From assembly GCF_012927445.1 (NCBI RefSeq), contig NZ_JABBPD010000004.1:310001-374000 (forward strand): a stretch of 64,000 nucleotides of DNA, given 5' to 3'. This DNA is from Rhodoferax sp. (lineage in GTDB: Bacteria > Pseudomonadota > Gammaproteobacteria > Burkholderiales > Burkholderiaceae_C). Position 1 is the first letter of the stretch. Each line of letters opens with the position of its first letter. The translations under genes and the position numbers were made by a program. Below are positions 44,751 to 54,309 of the stretch, piece by piece. The notes beneath the pieces are model-generated. The model was not told where the DNA came from. It was given only the letters and a program-made list of their open reading frames with translations, and did no database searches.

Positions 44751-47678
44751 TCAGTGCGCTTTGTCCCAGTTGGGCCCCACGCCCACTTCGGCCAGCAAAG
44801 GCACCTTGAGATGCGCCACCCCGGCCATCAGGCGCGGAATCTCGTGTTTAAGCCACTCGACCTCGGATTCTGGCACTTCAAACACCAATTCATCGTGTAC
44901 CTGCATGATCATTTTGGTCCCGCGTTTTTCCTCGTCCAGTACCTGCTGCACCTTCACCATGCTGAGCTTGATCAGGTCTGCGGCGGTGCCCTGCATCGGC
45001 GCGTTGATGGCGGCCCGTTCCGCGCCGCTGCGACGCGGACCGTTGGGGGAGTTGATCTCGGGCAGGTACAGGCGACGGCCGAACACGGTTTCCACATAAC
45101 CTTTGGCCTTGGCCGTCTGGCGCGTGTGGTCCATGTAGAGCTTGACACCCGGGTAGCGGTCAAAGTAGCGCTCGATGTAATTCTTGGCGGCGGTGTTGTC
45201 GATGCTCAAGGCGCGCGCCAGACCGTAGGCACTCATGCCGTAAATCAGGCCGAAGTTGATGACCTTGGCGTAACGGCGCTGCTCGTTGGTCACTTGGGCC
45301 GTGCCAACGCCAAAGATCTCGGCGGCCGTCGCGCGGTGCACGTCCATGCCGTCGTGAAAGGCCAGCAATAACGCGGCATCGCCACTGATGTGCGCCATGA
45401 TGCGCAGCTCGATCTGGCTGTAATCGGCGCTGGCGATCACGCAGCCCGGCGGTGCCACAAAAGCCTCGCGCACGCGCCGGCCCTCGGCAGTGCGAATCGG
45501 GATGTTCTGCAGGTTGGGCTCGTTGCTGGAGAGGCGGCCGGTCACGGCCACCGCCTGCGCGTAATGCGTGTGCACGCGGCCGGTGCGCGGATGCGCCAGT
45601 TGGGCCAGCTTGTCGGTGTAGGTGCCCTTGAGCTTGGCCAAGCCCCGGTGCTCCAGAATCTTGGCCGGCAGCGGGTAGTCTTCGGCCAATTTTTCCAATA
45701 CTTCTTCGTCGGTGCTCGGGGCGCCGGTGGCTGTTTTCTTGACCACCGGCAGGCCGAGCTTGGTGAAGAAAATCTCGCCGATCTGCTTCGGGCTGCTCAA
45801 ATTGAACAGCTGACCGGCCAGCGCATGCGCTTCTGTCTCCAACTGCAGGATGCGGGCGCCAAGTTCCAGGCTTTGCTTCGCCAAGGTGGGCGCGTCGATC
45901 AGCACGCCGTTGCGTTCGATGCGGTAGAGCGCCTCGCTGCTGGCGATTTCCAGCTCGTAGATACCGAGCAGACTGGGCAGATGTTGCACACCAGCCAGAC
46001 TGGCATGCAGCGCGTCGCCCGCCGGCGCCGAATGGGCCGACGCCTGGGGTGGCGGCGGAAAACTGGCCTGCAGTTGCGGCCACAAGGCCCGGTGCACGTC
46101 CAGCGTCATGTCCGAGTCTTCGCATGAATATTCAGCGGCCTTGGCAATATCGACCTGGTCAAAGCAGATCTGATGCGCCCCCTTGCCACACAAGTCCTCA
46201 AAACTGATGCCGCTGCGCCCCAGATGGCGCTCCGCCAGGCTGGCCAGGCCGTGCGGCCGGTGCACTTCAAGCACATAGCTCTGCAACATGGTGTCGTGGG
46301 CGTAGCCTTGCACCTCAATGCCGTGGTTGGCAAACACATGGCGGTCATATTTGATGTGCTGGCCCAGCTTCTTGTGCGCCGGATTTTCCAGCCAGGGTTT
46401 GAGTTTGGCCAGCACCTCGTCGCGCGGCAATTGCGCCGGCGCCTCGGGGTAGCGGTGCGCCAGCGGGATGTAGGCCGCCTCACCCGGCGTCACGCTAAAC
46501 GACAGGCCCACGATCTCGGCCCGCATCTCGTCCAGCGACGTGGTTTCGGTGTCCACCGCCACCAACTCGGCGGCTTGTAGCGTGGCCAGCCAGCGGTCAA
46601 ACGCCTCCCAACTCAGGATGGTGTCGTAGGCCAGCGTGGTGACGCGGGAGTTGGCGGCAGCATCGCCGAACAGGTCAGGCTCATCGAACAGACCGGGTTC
46701 GGCTTTGTTTTGCTTGGCGGCACTGGCGGCGGCTGCAGTGCGCGGCGCGGTGCCCGCCTTGTCAGCCTGGGCGGCAGAAGCCGCTTCCATCGCCAGGGCC
46801 AAGCCCTTGAACCCGTATTTATTATAAAAAATAGCCAGAGCCGCCGTATCCATTGCGCCAGTAGCTATTGAATCCATAGCGGGCAGCTCAGGCACCCAGC
46901 CATTCAGATCACAGTCGGTCTTGATGGTGAGCAGTTGTCGGCCCATCGGCAGCCAGTCCAGCGTCTTTTTCAGGTTCTCGCCGACAACGCCCTTGATGGC
47001 GTCGGCGTTGGCCACCACGCCTTCCAGCGAGCCATATTGCTGCAGCCATTTGGCGGCGGTCTTGGGGCCGACCTTGGGTACTCCCGGCACGTTGTCGATG
47101 ACGTCGCCCACCAGGGTTTGAAAGTCCACCATCAGGTGCGGTGGCACGCCAAACTCGGCCTCCACCCCGGCCAGATCGCGGCGTTTGCCATTCATGGTGT
47201 CGATGATGGTGATGTGCTCATTCACCAATTGCGCCAGATCCTTGTCGCCGCTGCTCACAATCACCTCAATGCCCTGCCTGGCGGCGATGACGGCCAAGGT
47301 GCCGATCACGTCATCCGCCTCGACGCCCGGCACGTCCAGCACCTTCCAGCCCATCAGCCGCACCACTTCATGAATCGGCTCGATCTGGGCGCGCAAGTCG
47401 TCCGGCATGGGCGACCGGTGCGCCTTGTACTCGGGGTAGAGGTCATCCCGGAACGTCGGCCCTTTGGCATCAAACACGCAGGCGGCAAAATCGGCCGGCA
47501 CTTCCTTGCGCAGACTTTGCAGCATATTGATGATGATTCGTATGGCCCCGGTTTTCTGCACGGTGCCGTCGGGTAAGGTGACACTCATGGTGTCGCCCCC
47601 CGCAAAAAAGGCGCGGTACAGGTAGCTGGAGCCATCCACCAGCAGCAAGGTTTTTTTCATCATTTTGGGGTCATTCAT
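44751..47678 (-). CDS. polA: DNA polymerase I
   Basis: A repair and Okazaki-fragment polymerase with three domains over 975 residues: 5'-3' exonuclease at ~7-300 (LLLVDGSSYLYRAFFA), 3'-5' proofreading exonuclease at ~370-540 with intact VAVDTETTSL, GQHIKYDRHV and YSCEDSDMTLDV, and polymerase with motifs A (DYSQIELRIMAH), B (RRYAKVINFGLIYGMSAYG) and C (QVHDELVFEV). Starts at codons 6 or 7 (MMKKTLLLVDG) are also possible. The linker after the 5' nuclease contains an interspersed repeat copy (46827-46882). Intact. Confidence 0.97.
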   Translation of the reverse strand: MNDPKMMKKTLLLVDGSSYLYRAFFAGGDTMSVTLPDGTVQKTGAIRIIINMLQSLRKEVPADFAACVFDAKGPTFRDDLYPEYKAHRSPMPDDLRAQIEPIHEVVRLMGWKVLDVPGVEADDVIGTLAVIAARQGIEVIVSSGDKDLAQLVNEHITIIDTMNGKRRDLAGVEAEFGVPPHLMVDFQTLVGDVIDNVPGVPKVGPKTAAKWLQQYGSLEGVVANADAIKGVVGENLKKTLDWLPMGRQLLTIKTDCDLNGWVPELPAMDSIATGAMDTAALAIFYNKYGFKGLALAMEAASAAQADKAGTAPRTAAAASAAKQNKAEPGLFDEPDLFGDAAANSRVTTLAYDTILSWEAFDRWLATLQAAELVAVDTETTSLDEMRAEIVGLSFSVTPGEAAYIPLAHRYPEAPAQLPRDEVLAKLKPWLENPAHKKLGQHIKYDRHVFANHGIEVQGYAHDTMLQSYVLEVHRPHGLASLAERHLGRSGISFEDLCGKGAHQICFDQVDIAKAAEYSCEDSDMTLDVHRALWPQLQASFPPPPQASAHSAPAGDALHASLAGVQHLPSLLGIYELEIASSEALYRIERNGVLIDAPTLAKQSLELGARILQLETEAHALAGQLFNLSSPKQIGEIFFTKLGLPVVKKTATGAPSTDEEVLEKLAEDYPLPAKILEHRGLAKLKGTYTDKLAQLAHPRTGRVHTHYAQAVAVTGRLSSNEPNLQNIPIRTAEGRRVREAFVAPPGCVIASADYSQIELRIMAHISGDAALLLAFHDGMDVHRATAAEIFGVGTAQVTNEQRRYAKVINFGLIYGMSAYGLARALSIDNTAAKNYIERYFDRYPGVKLYMDHTRQTAKAKGYVETVFGRRLYLPEINSPNGPRRSGAERAAINAPMQGTAADLIKLSMVKVQQVLDEEKRGTKMIMQVHDELVFEVPESEVEWLKHEIPRLMAGVAHLKVPLLAEVGVGPNWDKAH
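46827..46882 (+). repeat. Short interspersed repeat, copy 5, inside polA
   Basis: AAAATAGCCAGAGCCGCCGT, then TGCGCCAGTAGCTATTGAAT and CCATAGC match the family on the plus strand; polA runs on the minus strand. The frame is kept, and the repeat encodes the segment AMDSIATGAMDTAALAIFY. Confidence 0.6.
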
Positions 47679-47734
47679 ACGCCCATTTTGCCTGCGCCAG
47701 GCGCGGCGCCTGTGGTTCTACTTACAATCACAGC

Positions 47735-48031
47735 ATGCGATCTGCCCTATTTCTTACCCTCTCCCTGTCTTGCGTCAGCATTTGCTGGGCACAGTCTCCC
47801 GCGCCAGCGCAAGCCGCGTCAAGCCAGCAAAAACCGGCGGCTTCCACGCCAACCGGTGCCGTCGAAAAGCGAACCGAGCGCATTCACGTTGAGGACGCTG
47901 ACACCAGCATTGACGAACTGCGCATTGGCGGCGAAACCAAGACCATTGACGTCAAACCCAAAGGCGGCATGCCCGCGTATCAAGTGCATCCCGCCAGCGG
48001 CGAGCGCAGCTGGAAAATTCTGGGTTTTTGA
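47735..48031 (+). CDS. Exported DUF2782-family protein
   Basis: A 98-residue protein with a cleavable signal peptide (MRSALFLTLSLSCVSICWAQ), a low-complexity Ala/Pro/Gln/Ser stretch, and a C-terminal DUF2782-type core: RIHVEDADTSIDELRIGGE, then TKTIDVKPKGGMPAYQVHP. This family is commonly found between polA and the homoserine kinase gene in betaproteobacteria, as here (thrB starts 3 bases after the stop). Function unknown. Confidence 0.85.
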   Translation: MRSALFLTLSLSCVSICWAQSPAPAQAASSQQKPAASTPTGAVEKRTERIHVEDADTSIDELRIGGETKTIDVKPKGGMPAYQVHPASGERSWKILGF

Positions 48032-48034
48032 TTC

Positions 48035-49024
48035 ATGGCGGTTTACACAGAAGTCTCGACCAAAGAGGCACGGGCCCTGCTGAAACAACTCAAACTGGGC
48101 AATCTCAAGGCCATGAAGGGCTGCTCCGGCGGTATTGAGAACACCAACTACTTCGTGACCACCCAACTCGACGACGTGATCCACGAGTACGTGCTCACCC
48201 TGTTCGAGCGCCTGACGATGGAGCAACTGCCGTTTTACCTGCGCTTGATGAAGCATCTGGCGCAACGCGGCATCCCGGTGCCCGATCCCACCGCCAACGC
48301 CCGTGGCGACTTGGTATTTGAAGTCAAAGGCAAACCCGCGGCTGTGGTCAACAGGCTGCCTGGCAAAAGTGAACTGAGCCCCACCCCGGCGCACTGCGCG
48401 GCGGTAGGCGCCACGCTGGCCCAACTGCACCTGGCGGGCGCTGACTTTGCCATGTCGCAACCCAATCTGCGGGGTCTGTCCTGGTGGAACGAGACCGTGC
48501 CGGTGGTCTTGCCCCATTTGACGGCCGACCAAACCGCGTTGATCCAGAGTGAACTGGCTTACCAAACCCACATTGCGGCCTCCTCTGCCTACGCCGCATT
48601 GCCACGCGGTCCGATCCATGCCGACCTGTTTCGCGACAACGTGATGTTCGACACCGTGGCCGGCGAACCCCATCTCACCGGCTTCTTTGACTTCTATTTT
48701 GCGGGCATCGACAGCTGGCTGTTTGATATTGCGGTCACCCTGAATGACTGGTGCGTCAACCTGGAGGCCGGCACCCACAACCCGGAACGCGCCCAAAGCT
48801 TCATGAATGCCTACAGCGCCGTGCGCCCCCTCACTGCCGCCGAGCGTGAATTGCTGCCAGCCATGCTGCGTGCCGGGGCCTTGCGGTTCTGGATTTCTCG
48901 TCTATGGGATTACCACCTGCCCCGCGAGGCCAGCATGCTCGTCGCCCACGATCCGGGCCATTTCGAGCGGGTTTTACGGGAGCGCGCCAGCCACCCCGAC
49001 TTTTTGAGCGCAACGGCGACCTGA
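48035..49024 (+). CDS. thrB: Homoserine kinase (ThrB, aminoglycoside-phosphotransferase fold)
   Basis: Phosphorylates homoserine for threonine synthesis. Its 329 residues belong to the ThrB type with an APH-like kinase fold rather than the GHMP type. GCSGGIENTNYFVTT near residue 30 forms the nucleotide loop, GPIHADLFRDNVMF near 192 is the catalytic loop, and GFFDFYFAG follows as the metal-binding DFG-like region. It sits 3 bases behind the DUF2782 gene and 2 bases ahead of the next gene, forming a tight operon. Confidence 0.94.
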   Translation: MAVYTEVSTKEARALLKQLKLGNLKAMKGCSGGIENTNYFVTTQLDDVIHEYVLTLFERLTMEQLPFYLRLMKHLAQRGIPVPDPTANARGDLVFEVKGKPAAVVNRLPGKSELSPTPAHCAAVGATLAQLHLAGADFAMSQPNLRGLSWWNETVPVVLPHLTADQTALIQSELAYQTHIAASSAYAALPRGPIHADLFRDNVMFDTVAGEPHLTGFFDFYFAGIDSWLFDIAVTLNDWCVNLEAGTHNPERAQSFMNAYSAVRPLTAAERELLPAMLRAGALRFWISRLWDYHLPREASMLVAHDPGHFERVLRERASHPDFLSATAT

Positions 49025-49026
49025 CC

Positions 49027-49806
49027 ATGAAGCTGAACATTGTTCCCGCCCGCACCGGCCTGTTATGGGTCAAGCTGGGCATGCAAACATTTTTTAAACA
49101 ACCCCTGGCGCTCGCCGGTCTGTTTTTCATGTTCATGGCCGTCATGACCATCGCCAGCCTGGTGCCTTACCTGGGCTTCGCACTGGCCATGATGCTGCTG
49201 CCCGCCGCCACCCTGGGGCTGATGTCCGCCACCCAGGAAGCAACCCAAGGCCGATTTCCGATGCCCATCGTCTTGCTGGCGGCATTTCGTTCGAACAAAC
49301 AAAAGACGCGCGCCATGCTGGTGCTGGGCGCCCTGTATGCGCTGGGGTTTCTGACCGCGATGGGTGCCTCCGCCCTGGTCGATGGCGGCGACTTTGCCCG
49401 GGTTTATCTGGGCGGCGCGACGCCGACCCGCGAGATGTTGCAGGCGTCCGAGTTTCAGGCCGCCATGTGGGTTTTCATAGGCCTGCATTTGCCCTTGTCG
49501 CTGATGTTCTGGCACGCACCGGCACTGGTGCACTGGCATGACTTGCCCCCGATCAAGAGCCTGTTTTTCAGCATCGTGGCCTGCTTGCGCAATTTCTGGG
49601 CATTTGCCATTTTTGGACTGATGTGGCTGGCGGTGCTGGTGCTGGTTGTCATCGGCGTCACGACGGTGGGCGCCCTGCTGGGCAACCCCGGTCTGGCGGG
49701 CGACCTCCTGTTTCCGGTGCTGCTGCTGATGGCGTCCATGTTTTTCACGTCGCTTTATTTCACCTTTCGCGACAGCTTTGAGCCGCCGCCAGAAGCGGCG
49801 CCGTAA
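49027..49806 (+). CDS. BPSS1780-family integral membrane protein
   Basis: A 259-residue protein with about six hydrophobic segments, beginning MKLNIVPARTGLLWVKLGMQ, the recognisable start of the BPSS1780 family found in Burkholderiales. ATG 49027 follows the thrB stop by 2 bases. Short conserved loops include HWHDLPPIKSLFFS. Function unknown; probably cotranscribed with thrB. Confidence 0.85.
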   Translation: MKLNIVPARTGLLWVKLGMQTFFKQPLALAGLFFMFMAVMTIASLVPYLGFALAMMLLPAATLGLMSATQEATQGRFPMPIVLLAAFRSNKQKTRAMLVLGALYALGFLTAMGASALVDGGDFARVYLGGATPTREMLQASEFQAAMWVFIGLHLPLSLMFWHAPALVHWHDLPPIKSLFFSIVACLRNFWAFAIFGLMWLAVLVLVVIGVTTVGALLGNPGLAGDLLFPVLLLMASMFFTSLYFTFRDSFEPPPEAAP

Positions 49807-49911
49807 CCAGGGCATCGGTACTCTGGATGACGCGCGTCACGACAGCGTCACAGGCAATGGGTACGCTGGCGGCAGTGATTTTCACCGCCTCCCCTACGTC
49901 GCCTGCCCACC

Positions 49912-50502
49912 ATGCCTCTCCCATTTCCATTGCCCCTGGACACCAGCCGCCAGAGTAGTTTTACCACCCCACTGCGCCTGTTGCTGGCCACCACCGCAGC
50001 ACTCTGGCTGGGCGCAACCCAACCACAGGTGGCCACATCGGTCGCCTCGCGCCAGGTGACCGAACTGCGTTTTCGCGATTTCTTTCGTACCCCGCTGGAA
50101 CCAACAGGGCTGGACATGAGCGACGCCCTGCGCCAGTCCGACGGCCAGTCCGTGCGCCTGATCGGCTATATGGTGCAACAGGAAAGCGCCACACCGGGCC
50201 GTTTTTTGTTGACACCCCGCCCACTGCAGATTGACGCGCACGCCCCTCAAATTGCCGCCCGTTTGCCCCCCGCTACGGTGCTGGTCTACCTCGACCCTGC
50301 GCAGCAGGACTGGGCCATCCCCCATGTCAGCGGGCTGGTCACGGTGAACGGCAAGCTGAGCGTCAGTGCCGATGAACCGGACACTGACCCGGCGTCTTGG
50401 GTGCGCCTGCAGCTTGGCACCGAAGCAGCGCGCAGCATGAGCGCCTTCGACTTAACCGGCTACCTGCACGGCCGGTCAGCTCGACCCGTTAACCCGCTCT
50501 AG
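49912..50502 (+). CDS. Hypothetical exported protein
   Basis: A 196-residue protein with a hydrophobic segment near the N-terminus (LRLLLATTAALWLGA), suggesting a signal peptide or anchor. The body reads ELRFRDFFRTPLEPTGLDMS and SVRLIGYMVQQESATPGRFL, a pattern like periplasmic DUF3299-type proteins that occur near metal or phosphate transport genes; this similarity is from memory. It converges on phoX, overlapping its 3' end by 4 bases. Confidence 0.75.
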   Translation: MPLPFPLPLDTSRQSSFTTPLRLLLATTAALWLGATQPQVATSVASRQVTELRFRDFFRTPLEPTGLDMSDALRQSDGQSVRLIGYMVQQESATPGRFLLTPRPLQIDAHAPQIAARLPPATVLVYLDPAQQDWAIPHVSGLVTVNGKLSVSADEPDTDPASWVRLQLGTEAARSMSAFDLTGYLHGRSARPVNPL

Positions 50503-52442
50503 CGCAGCTTGATGCCCGCAGGGTCGGCCGTCAGGTAGCCCACTGCGGCGCCAAAACGATCCTTGTAGTTGGCGCGCACCAAGGGATCCAGCGTGGCTTT
50601 AACCTTGTCATGCAAACCCTTCTCCCAGTCACCGGGGTGCTGGAAATTACTCATGATGTAGGTCCAGCCATTGATGTCGTCCACCGATTGCAAGCCCGTG
50701 GATTCGGCGCCAGCCGGGCACGACATAAGCCGCGACAGCTGCTTGGAATCGACGTTGTAGGCCCACAAGAAGTTGTTGACGTGGCGGCCACTGTCTTCCC
50801 CGATGAACAGGGTGCGCATCTTTTCCGAGAACTTGATGTTATCGGGGTTGGCTATTTTGTCGGCATGCGACGTGTTGCCCAGGGCGTCCGGCGTGGCGAG
50901 GTCTTCGCCAACCAGTGCCGCCGGGGCCGCCATGTCCACCGGTACCCACTCGCTGTCAATGGCAGCACCGGCCAAGTCTTTTTGCGCGCCTTTAAGATTG
51001 AGCGCATAGACCGCACCCGACTTCGGCCCCTGCACTTTAATGTCGGTGCTGCCGTCCACCATCGACGCCTGGATGTAGCTCATGGCGGAGTAGGCAATTT
51101 TGTCCTTGATGTTGACGGTTGTTCCTTCCATCTTGGTGAAGCCCATGCTGGCGCCTTTGAGCGCGGCGTAGCGGTGGGTTTCCAGGAAGGCGGCAGCTTT
51201 TTCCTGACCGGGCATGAGCTTGACCCAGTTGTCCTTGCCTGAATAGCGGATTTTGGTGTAGCTCGCATCCATCGGGTCGACCGTCTTCACGGCCATGATG
51301 TCAGCTGGCTTCAGCGTGTTCGCCAAGGCCTCGATCTCATTGCTGGTGGCGTGACCGAGCTTGATCCACGACAGCGTGGCGCTGCCCGGGCCGATGCCAG
51401 AAGTCTGCGTCCATTTGGCCACAAACAGCGATCCCGCTGACAGGTGAGCAGCCTTGTCCGCGATGAACATGAACAGGCCGCCGTTGACAAAATCATCCCC
51501 CATCAGCACGGTGCGCTTGTCCGGCATGACCTCCACGAGTTCATGCGAAATGCGGCCCATGCAGAAATGCTTGGTGATTGAACCAGTGCCATCCGGATTG
51601 ACCGTGACTTCGGGCAGATGACCGTAGTGATAAGGGTTGGCAATGGTTTCATCGCCAAAGAGGTTCTTGCTAAACGCCTTGAAGCGCTTATCCTGGGCCG
51701 CAACAGTCGCATCCGGCTCGTATTCTTCGCTGGAGAGGTGCGTATTCCAGGGCGACAGGCTGGCGCCGCAGGTGATCCACAGGCCATTGACCGAGGAAGT
51801 ATCCACATTGTGGTACTTGACCAGACTGAGTTGGCCGGTGACCTGATCCTGGTCCAGCGTGAGCACCGCGATGGGCGACGGCAAGGTGCCATAGGCTTCT
51901 GCATTGTTCTGGTCGCGGGTGGCATATTCAAACTGCACCACCGCAAAGACCGCCTTACCCTTGATGCCGGCGACCTTGGGCTGAGCCAACTGCAACAACG
52001 ACGTGCCATCCGGACAATCCGAGAAAAACTGGCGCTCTTTGCCCAAGACCGATTTATCCATGATGGGCTTGTTCAAAATATCAAAGTAGCCACCGCTCAG
52101 AACCGTGCCTCCGTTGCCATCAGCGACCTTGTCACCGGTGATGAAAAAGGGTTGGTAGGCGAGTTGGTAGCTGTGGGTACTGCCATCACGCAGCATGACC
52201 TGCAGGCTGGAACCGACCGTGGTGGTCGCCATGGCGGCGGGGTTGGCCAGTGTCGGCGCGGCCATCGGTGTGAAGCGGGTGGACAGATAGTTGCCTGCGG
52301 CAGGTGACGCGGCGCTACTGGTCGTGGCACAAGCTGACAAAAGCGAGCTGACCGACATCACGCCCAGCGGCAGCATGGGCGCACTGGCGAGAAACTTGAG
52401 AGCCTGACGGCGTGACGGTTGCGGCAAATTGGTCATAGTCAT
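50499..52442 (-). CDS. phoX: PhoX-type alkaline phosphatase
   Basis: A calcium/iron-dependent periplasmic phosphatase releasing phosphate from organic esters. From ATG 52442 it has 647 residues. It begins MTMTNLPQPSRRQALKFLAS, a twin-arginine signal, with a lipoprotein-like LLSACA. Family sequences include GGTVLSGGYFD, CGASLSPWNTHLSSEEYEPD, which carries conserved metal ligands, GRISHELVEVMPDKRTVLMG and FIGEDSGRHVNNF. A tandem Pho box lies 74 bases upstream, so expression should rise in phosphate starvation through PhoB. Confidence 0.93.
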   Translation of the reverse strand: MTMTNLPQPSRRQALKFLASAPMLPLGVMSVSSLLSACATTSSAASPAAGNYLSTRFTPMAAPTLANPAAMATTTVGSSLQVMLRDGSTHSYQLAYQPFFITGDKVADGNGGTVLSGGYFDILNKPIMDKSVLGKERQFFSDCPDGTSLLQLAQPKVAGIKGKAVFAVVQFEYATRDQNNAEAYGTLPSPIAVLTLDQDQVTGQLSLVKYHNVDTSSVNGLWITCGASLSPWNTHLSSEEYEPDATVAAQDKRFKAFSKNLFGDETIANPYHYGHLPEVTVNPDGTGSITKHFCMGRISHELVEVMPDKRTVLMGDDFVNGGLFMFIADKAAHLSAGSLFVAKWTQTSGIGPGSATLSWIKLGHATSNEIEALANTLKPADIMAVKTVDPMDASYTKIRYSGKDNWVKLMPGQEKAAAFLETHRYAALKGASMGFTKMEGTTVNIKDKIAYSAMSYIQASMVDGSTDIKVQGPKSGAVYALNLKGAQKDLAGAAIDSEWVPVDMAAPAALVGEDLATPDALGNTSHADKIANPDNIKFSEKMRTLFIGEDSGRHVNNFLWAYNVDSKQLSRLMSCPAGAESTGLQSVDDINGWTYIMSNFQHPGDWEKGLHDKVKATLDPLVRANYKDRFGAAVGYLTADPAGIKLR

Positions 52443-52515
52443 GGTTTCCAGAAATTGAGGGAGATGGCAAGACCCAACAGCAGAAGGACTGGCCGTGGGT
52501 ACCAACCGACAACTA

Positions 52516-52548
52516 TCGTATGAATATTGCATGACAGTTTCATGAAAC
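52516..52548 (-). promoter_or_regulatory. Tandem Pho box (PhoB site) of phoX
   Basis: On the minus strand three contiguous 11-mers follow one another: GTTTCATGAAA, CTGTCATGCAA and TATTCATACGA. Each has TTCAT or GTCAT at the same position, and the middle one has the perfect CTGTCAT half-site. The 11-base period is the hallmark of PhoB sites. Confidence 0.75.
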
Positions 52549-52700
52549 ATCCGCGCCACACCTCTGACGGTATTTCTTGACTGGCGCACGTTGCACGGCC
52601 TGCAGCAAGCGGGTCAAAGCATAAGTCAACACCCATACAATAAGTTCAGCGGCTGGCTTCAGGGCTCGTCTTGACTACACCCAACAGGAGCCTTGCCACC

Positions 52701-54231
52701 ATGAAATTCAGCACCCGTTTGTTTCTGTGCTGCACCATTCCCGCTGTGATGTTCATCGCCGGACTGAGCAGCAGTATCTGGGGTCTGATCCGCACCCAAA
52801 ACCAGTTTGACCACTACATCCGGACCGAGCAATCCATCCGGACCGGCTTGTCCGAAATGTACGCCCAGGGTCTGCAAATGGGCCAGGCCCTGCGCAACAT
52901 GGTGCTAGATCCGGCCAACCCCAAAGCACGCGAAAACCTGAATGCAGCCCTATCGGCCTACGACAAGATTTACAAAGAAACGGCCGCGACAGCCCAGGGC
53001 ACCGTTTTCGAGTCCCGCATCACCGCCTTGCCCGCCTTGCGCACCGCGCAGGGTCAGGCCCAAGACAAGGTGATCGCCGCGCTGGCCATTGATGTCCCCG
53101 AAGCCATCAAGATGCTCAATACGGCAGAAACGCCCGCCTGGCGGCAACTCAAGGCTGAATTGCTCAAACAAATTGCCGAGGCCAGCCAACTCGCTGAACA
53201 GACCTCACCTTGAGGTTCAAGAGAACGCCAACCGTGCCAGACTGATCGCCATCCTCCTGAGTTGCCTGGCCACTGGCGTCGCGCTGGCGTTGGCGATTGT
53301 GGTGAAGCGCTCGCTGCAGAACGAACTGGGCGGCGAGCCGGCCACCGCACGCGATGCGATGACACAAGTGGCCCAGGGCAACCTGTCGGAGCATCTGCCC
53401 ATCATGGCGGACGATCCAAGCCTGATGGCCGCGCTCGGCGACATGCAGCAGTCCTTGCGGGAGGTGGTGGGTGAGATTCGCAGCTCGGTCGAGTCGATCA
53501 CGACCGCCTCGTCCGAGATTGCCGCCGGCAACCACGACTTGTCGGCCCGTACCGAGCAAACCGCCTCCAGCCTGCAAGAGACGGCCGCCTCCATGGAGGA
53601 GCTGACGGGCACGGTCAACCAGTCCGCCGACTCGGCCCGGCAGGCCAAGCAGCTGGCGTCTTCGGCAGCGGCCGTGGCGTCGCGCGGTGGCGAGGTGGTG
53701 TCGCAAGTGGTCATCACCATGGAGAGCATCAACGCCTCTTCCCAAAAGATTGCCGACATCATTGGCGTCATTGACGGCATCGCCTTTCAGACCAACATTC
53801 TGGCGCTGAACGCCGCGGTGGAAGCGGCCCGCGCTGGCGAACAAGGCCGCGGTTTTGCCGTGGTGGCCAGTGAAGTGCGCAGCCTGGCCGGACGCTCTTC
53901 AGACGCGGCACGGGAAATCAGGAGCCTGATTGCCGATTCGGTGGAAAAGGTGGAAGCCGGCTCCCGACTGGTGGACGATGCGGGGCAAACCATGACCGAG
54001 ATTGTCAGCTCGGTCCAGCGGGTGTCCGACATCGTCGGGGAAATCAGCGCCGCGACCAATGAACAGTCCAATGGTATTTCGCAGATCAACAGTGCCATCA
54101 GCAACCTGGACCAGATGACGCAGCAGAACTCGGCGCTGGTGGAGCAATCCACCGCGGCGGCCGAGAGCCTGAGAGATCAGGCCAGCCGCTTGGCCCAAGT
54201 GTGCGGCCGCTTCAATCTGGGTCGAACCTGA
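52701..54231 (+). pseudogene. Methyl-accepting chemotaxis protein, interrupted by a frameshift
   Basis: Two frames together make one chemoreceptor. The first (ATG 52701 to the stop at 53211-53213) encodes a signal anchor and a four-helix-bundle sensor domain (YIRTEQSIRTGLSEMYAQGL, then ALRNMVLDPANPKARENL). The second, shifted by +1 near 53200-53215, encodes [20 protein letters not shown] (second membrane helix), a HAMP region and the full signalling tip ([20 protein letters not shown], then [16 protein letters not shown]). There are no clear CheB/CheR pentapeptides at the end. A single-base indel explains it; a real mutation and a sequencing error cannot be told apart here. Confidence 0.85.
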
Positions 54232-54309
54232 CTACGTCAAACGCCTGACCCTGCCGTTTGCCGATCTTGATTCGGCTCATCGGCCATGTCGAGCGCCAGC
54301 TTTCACTCA

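Noticed and set aside
53195-53220. Programmed ribosomal frameshift in the chemoreceptor gene
   Set aside because: No slippery heptamer or following pseudoknot was evident, and chemoreceptors are not known to use this; a simple indel is more likely.
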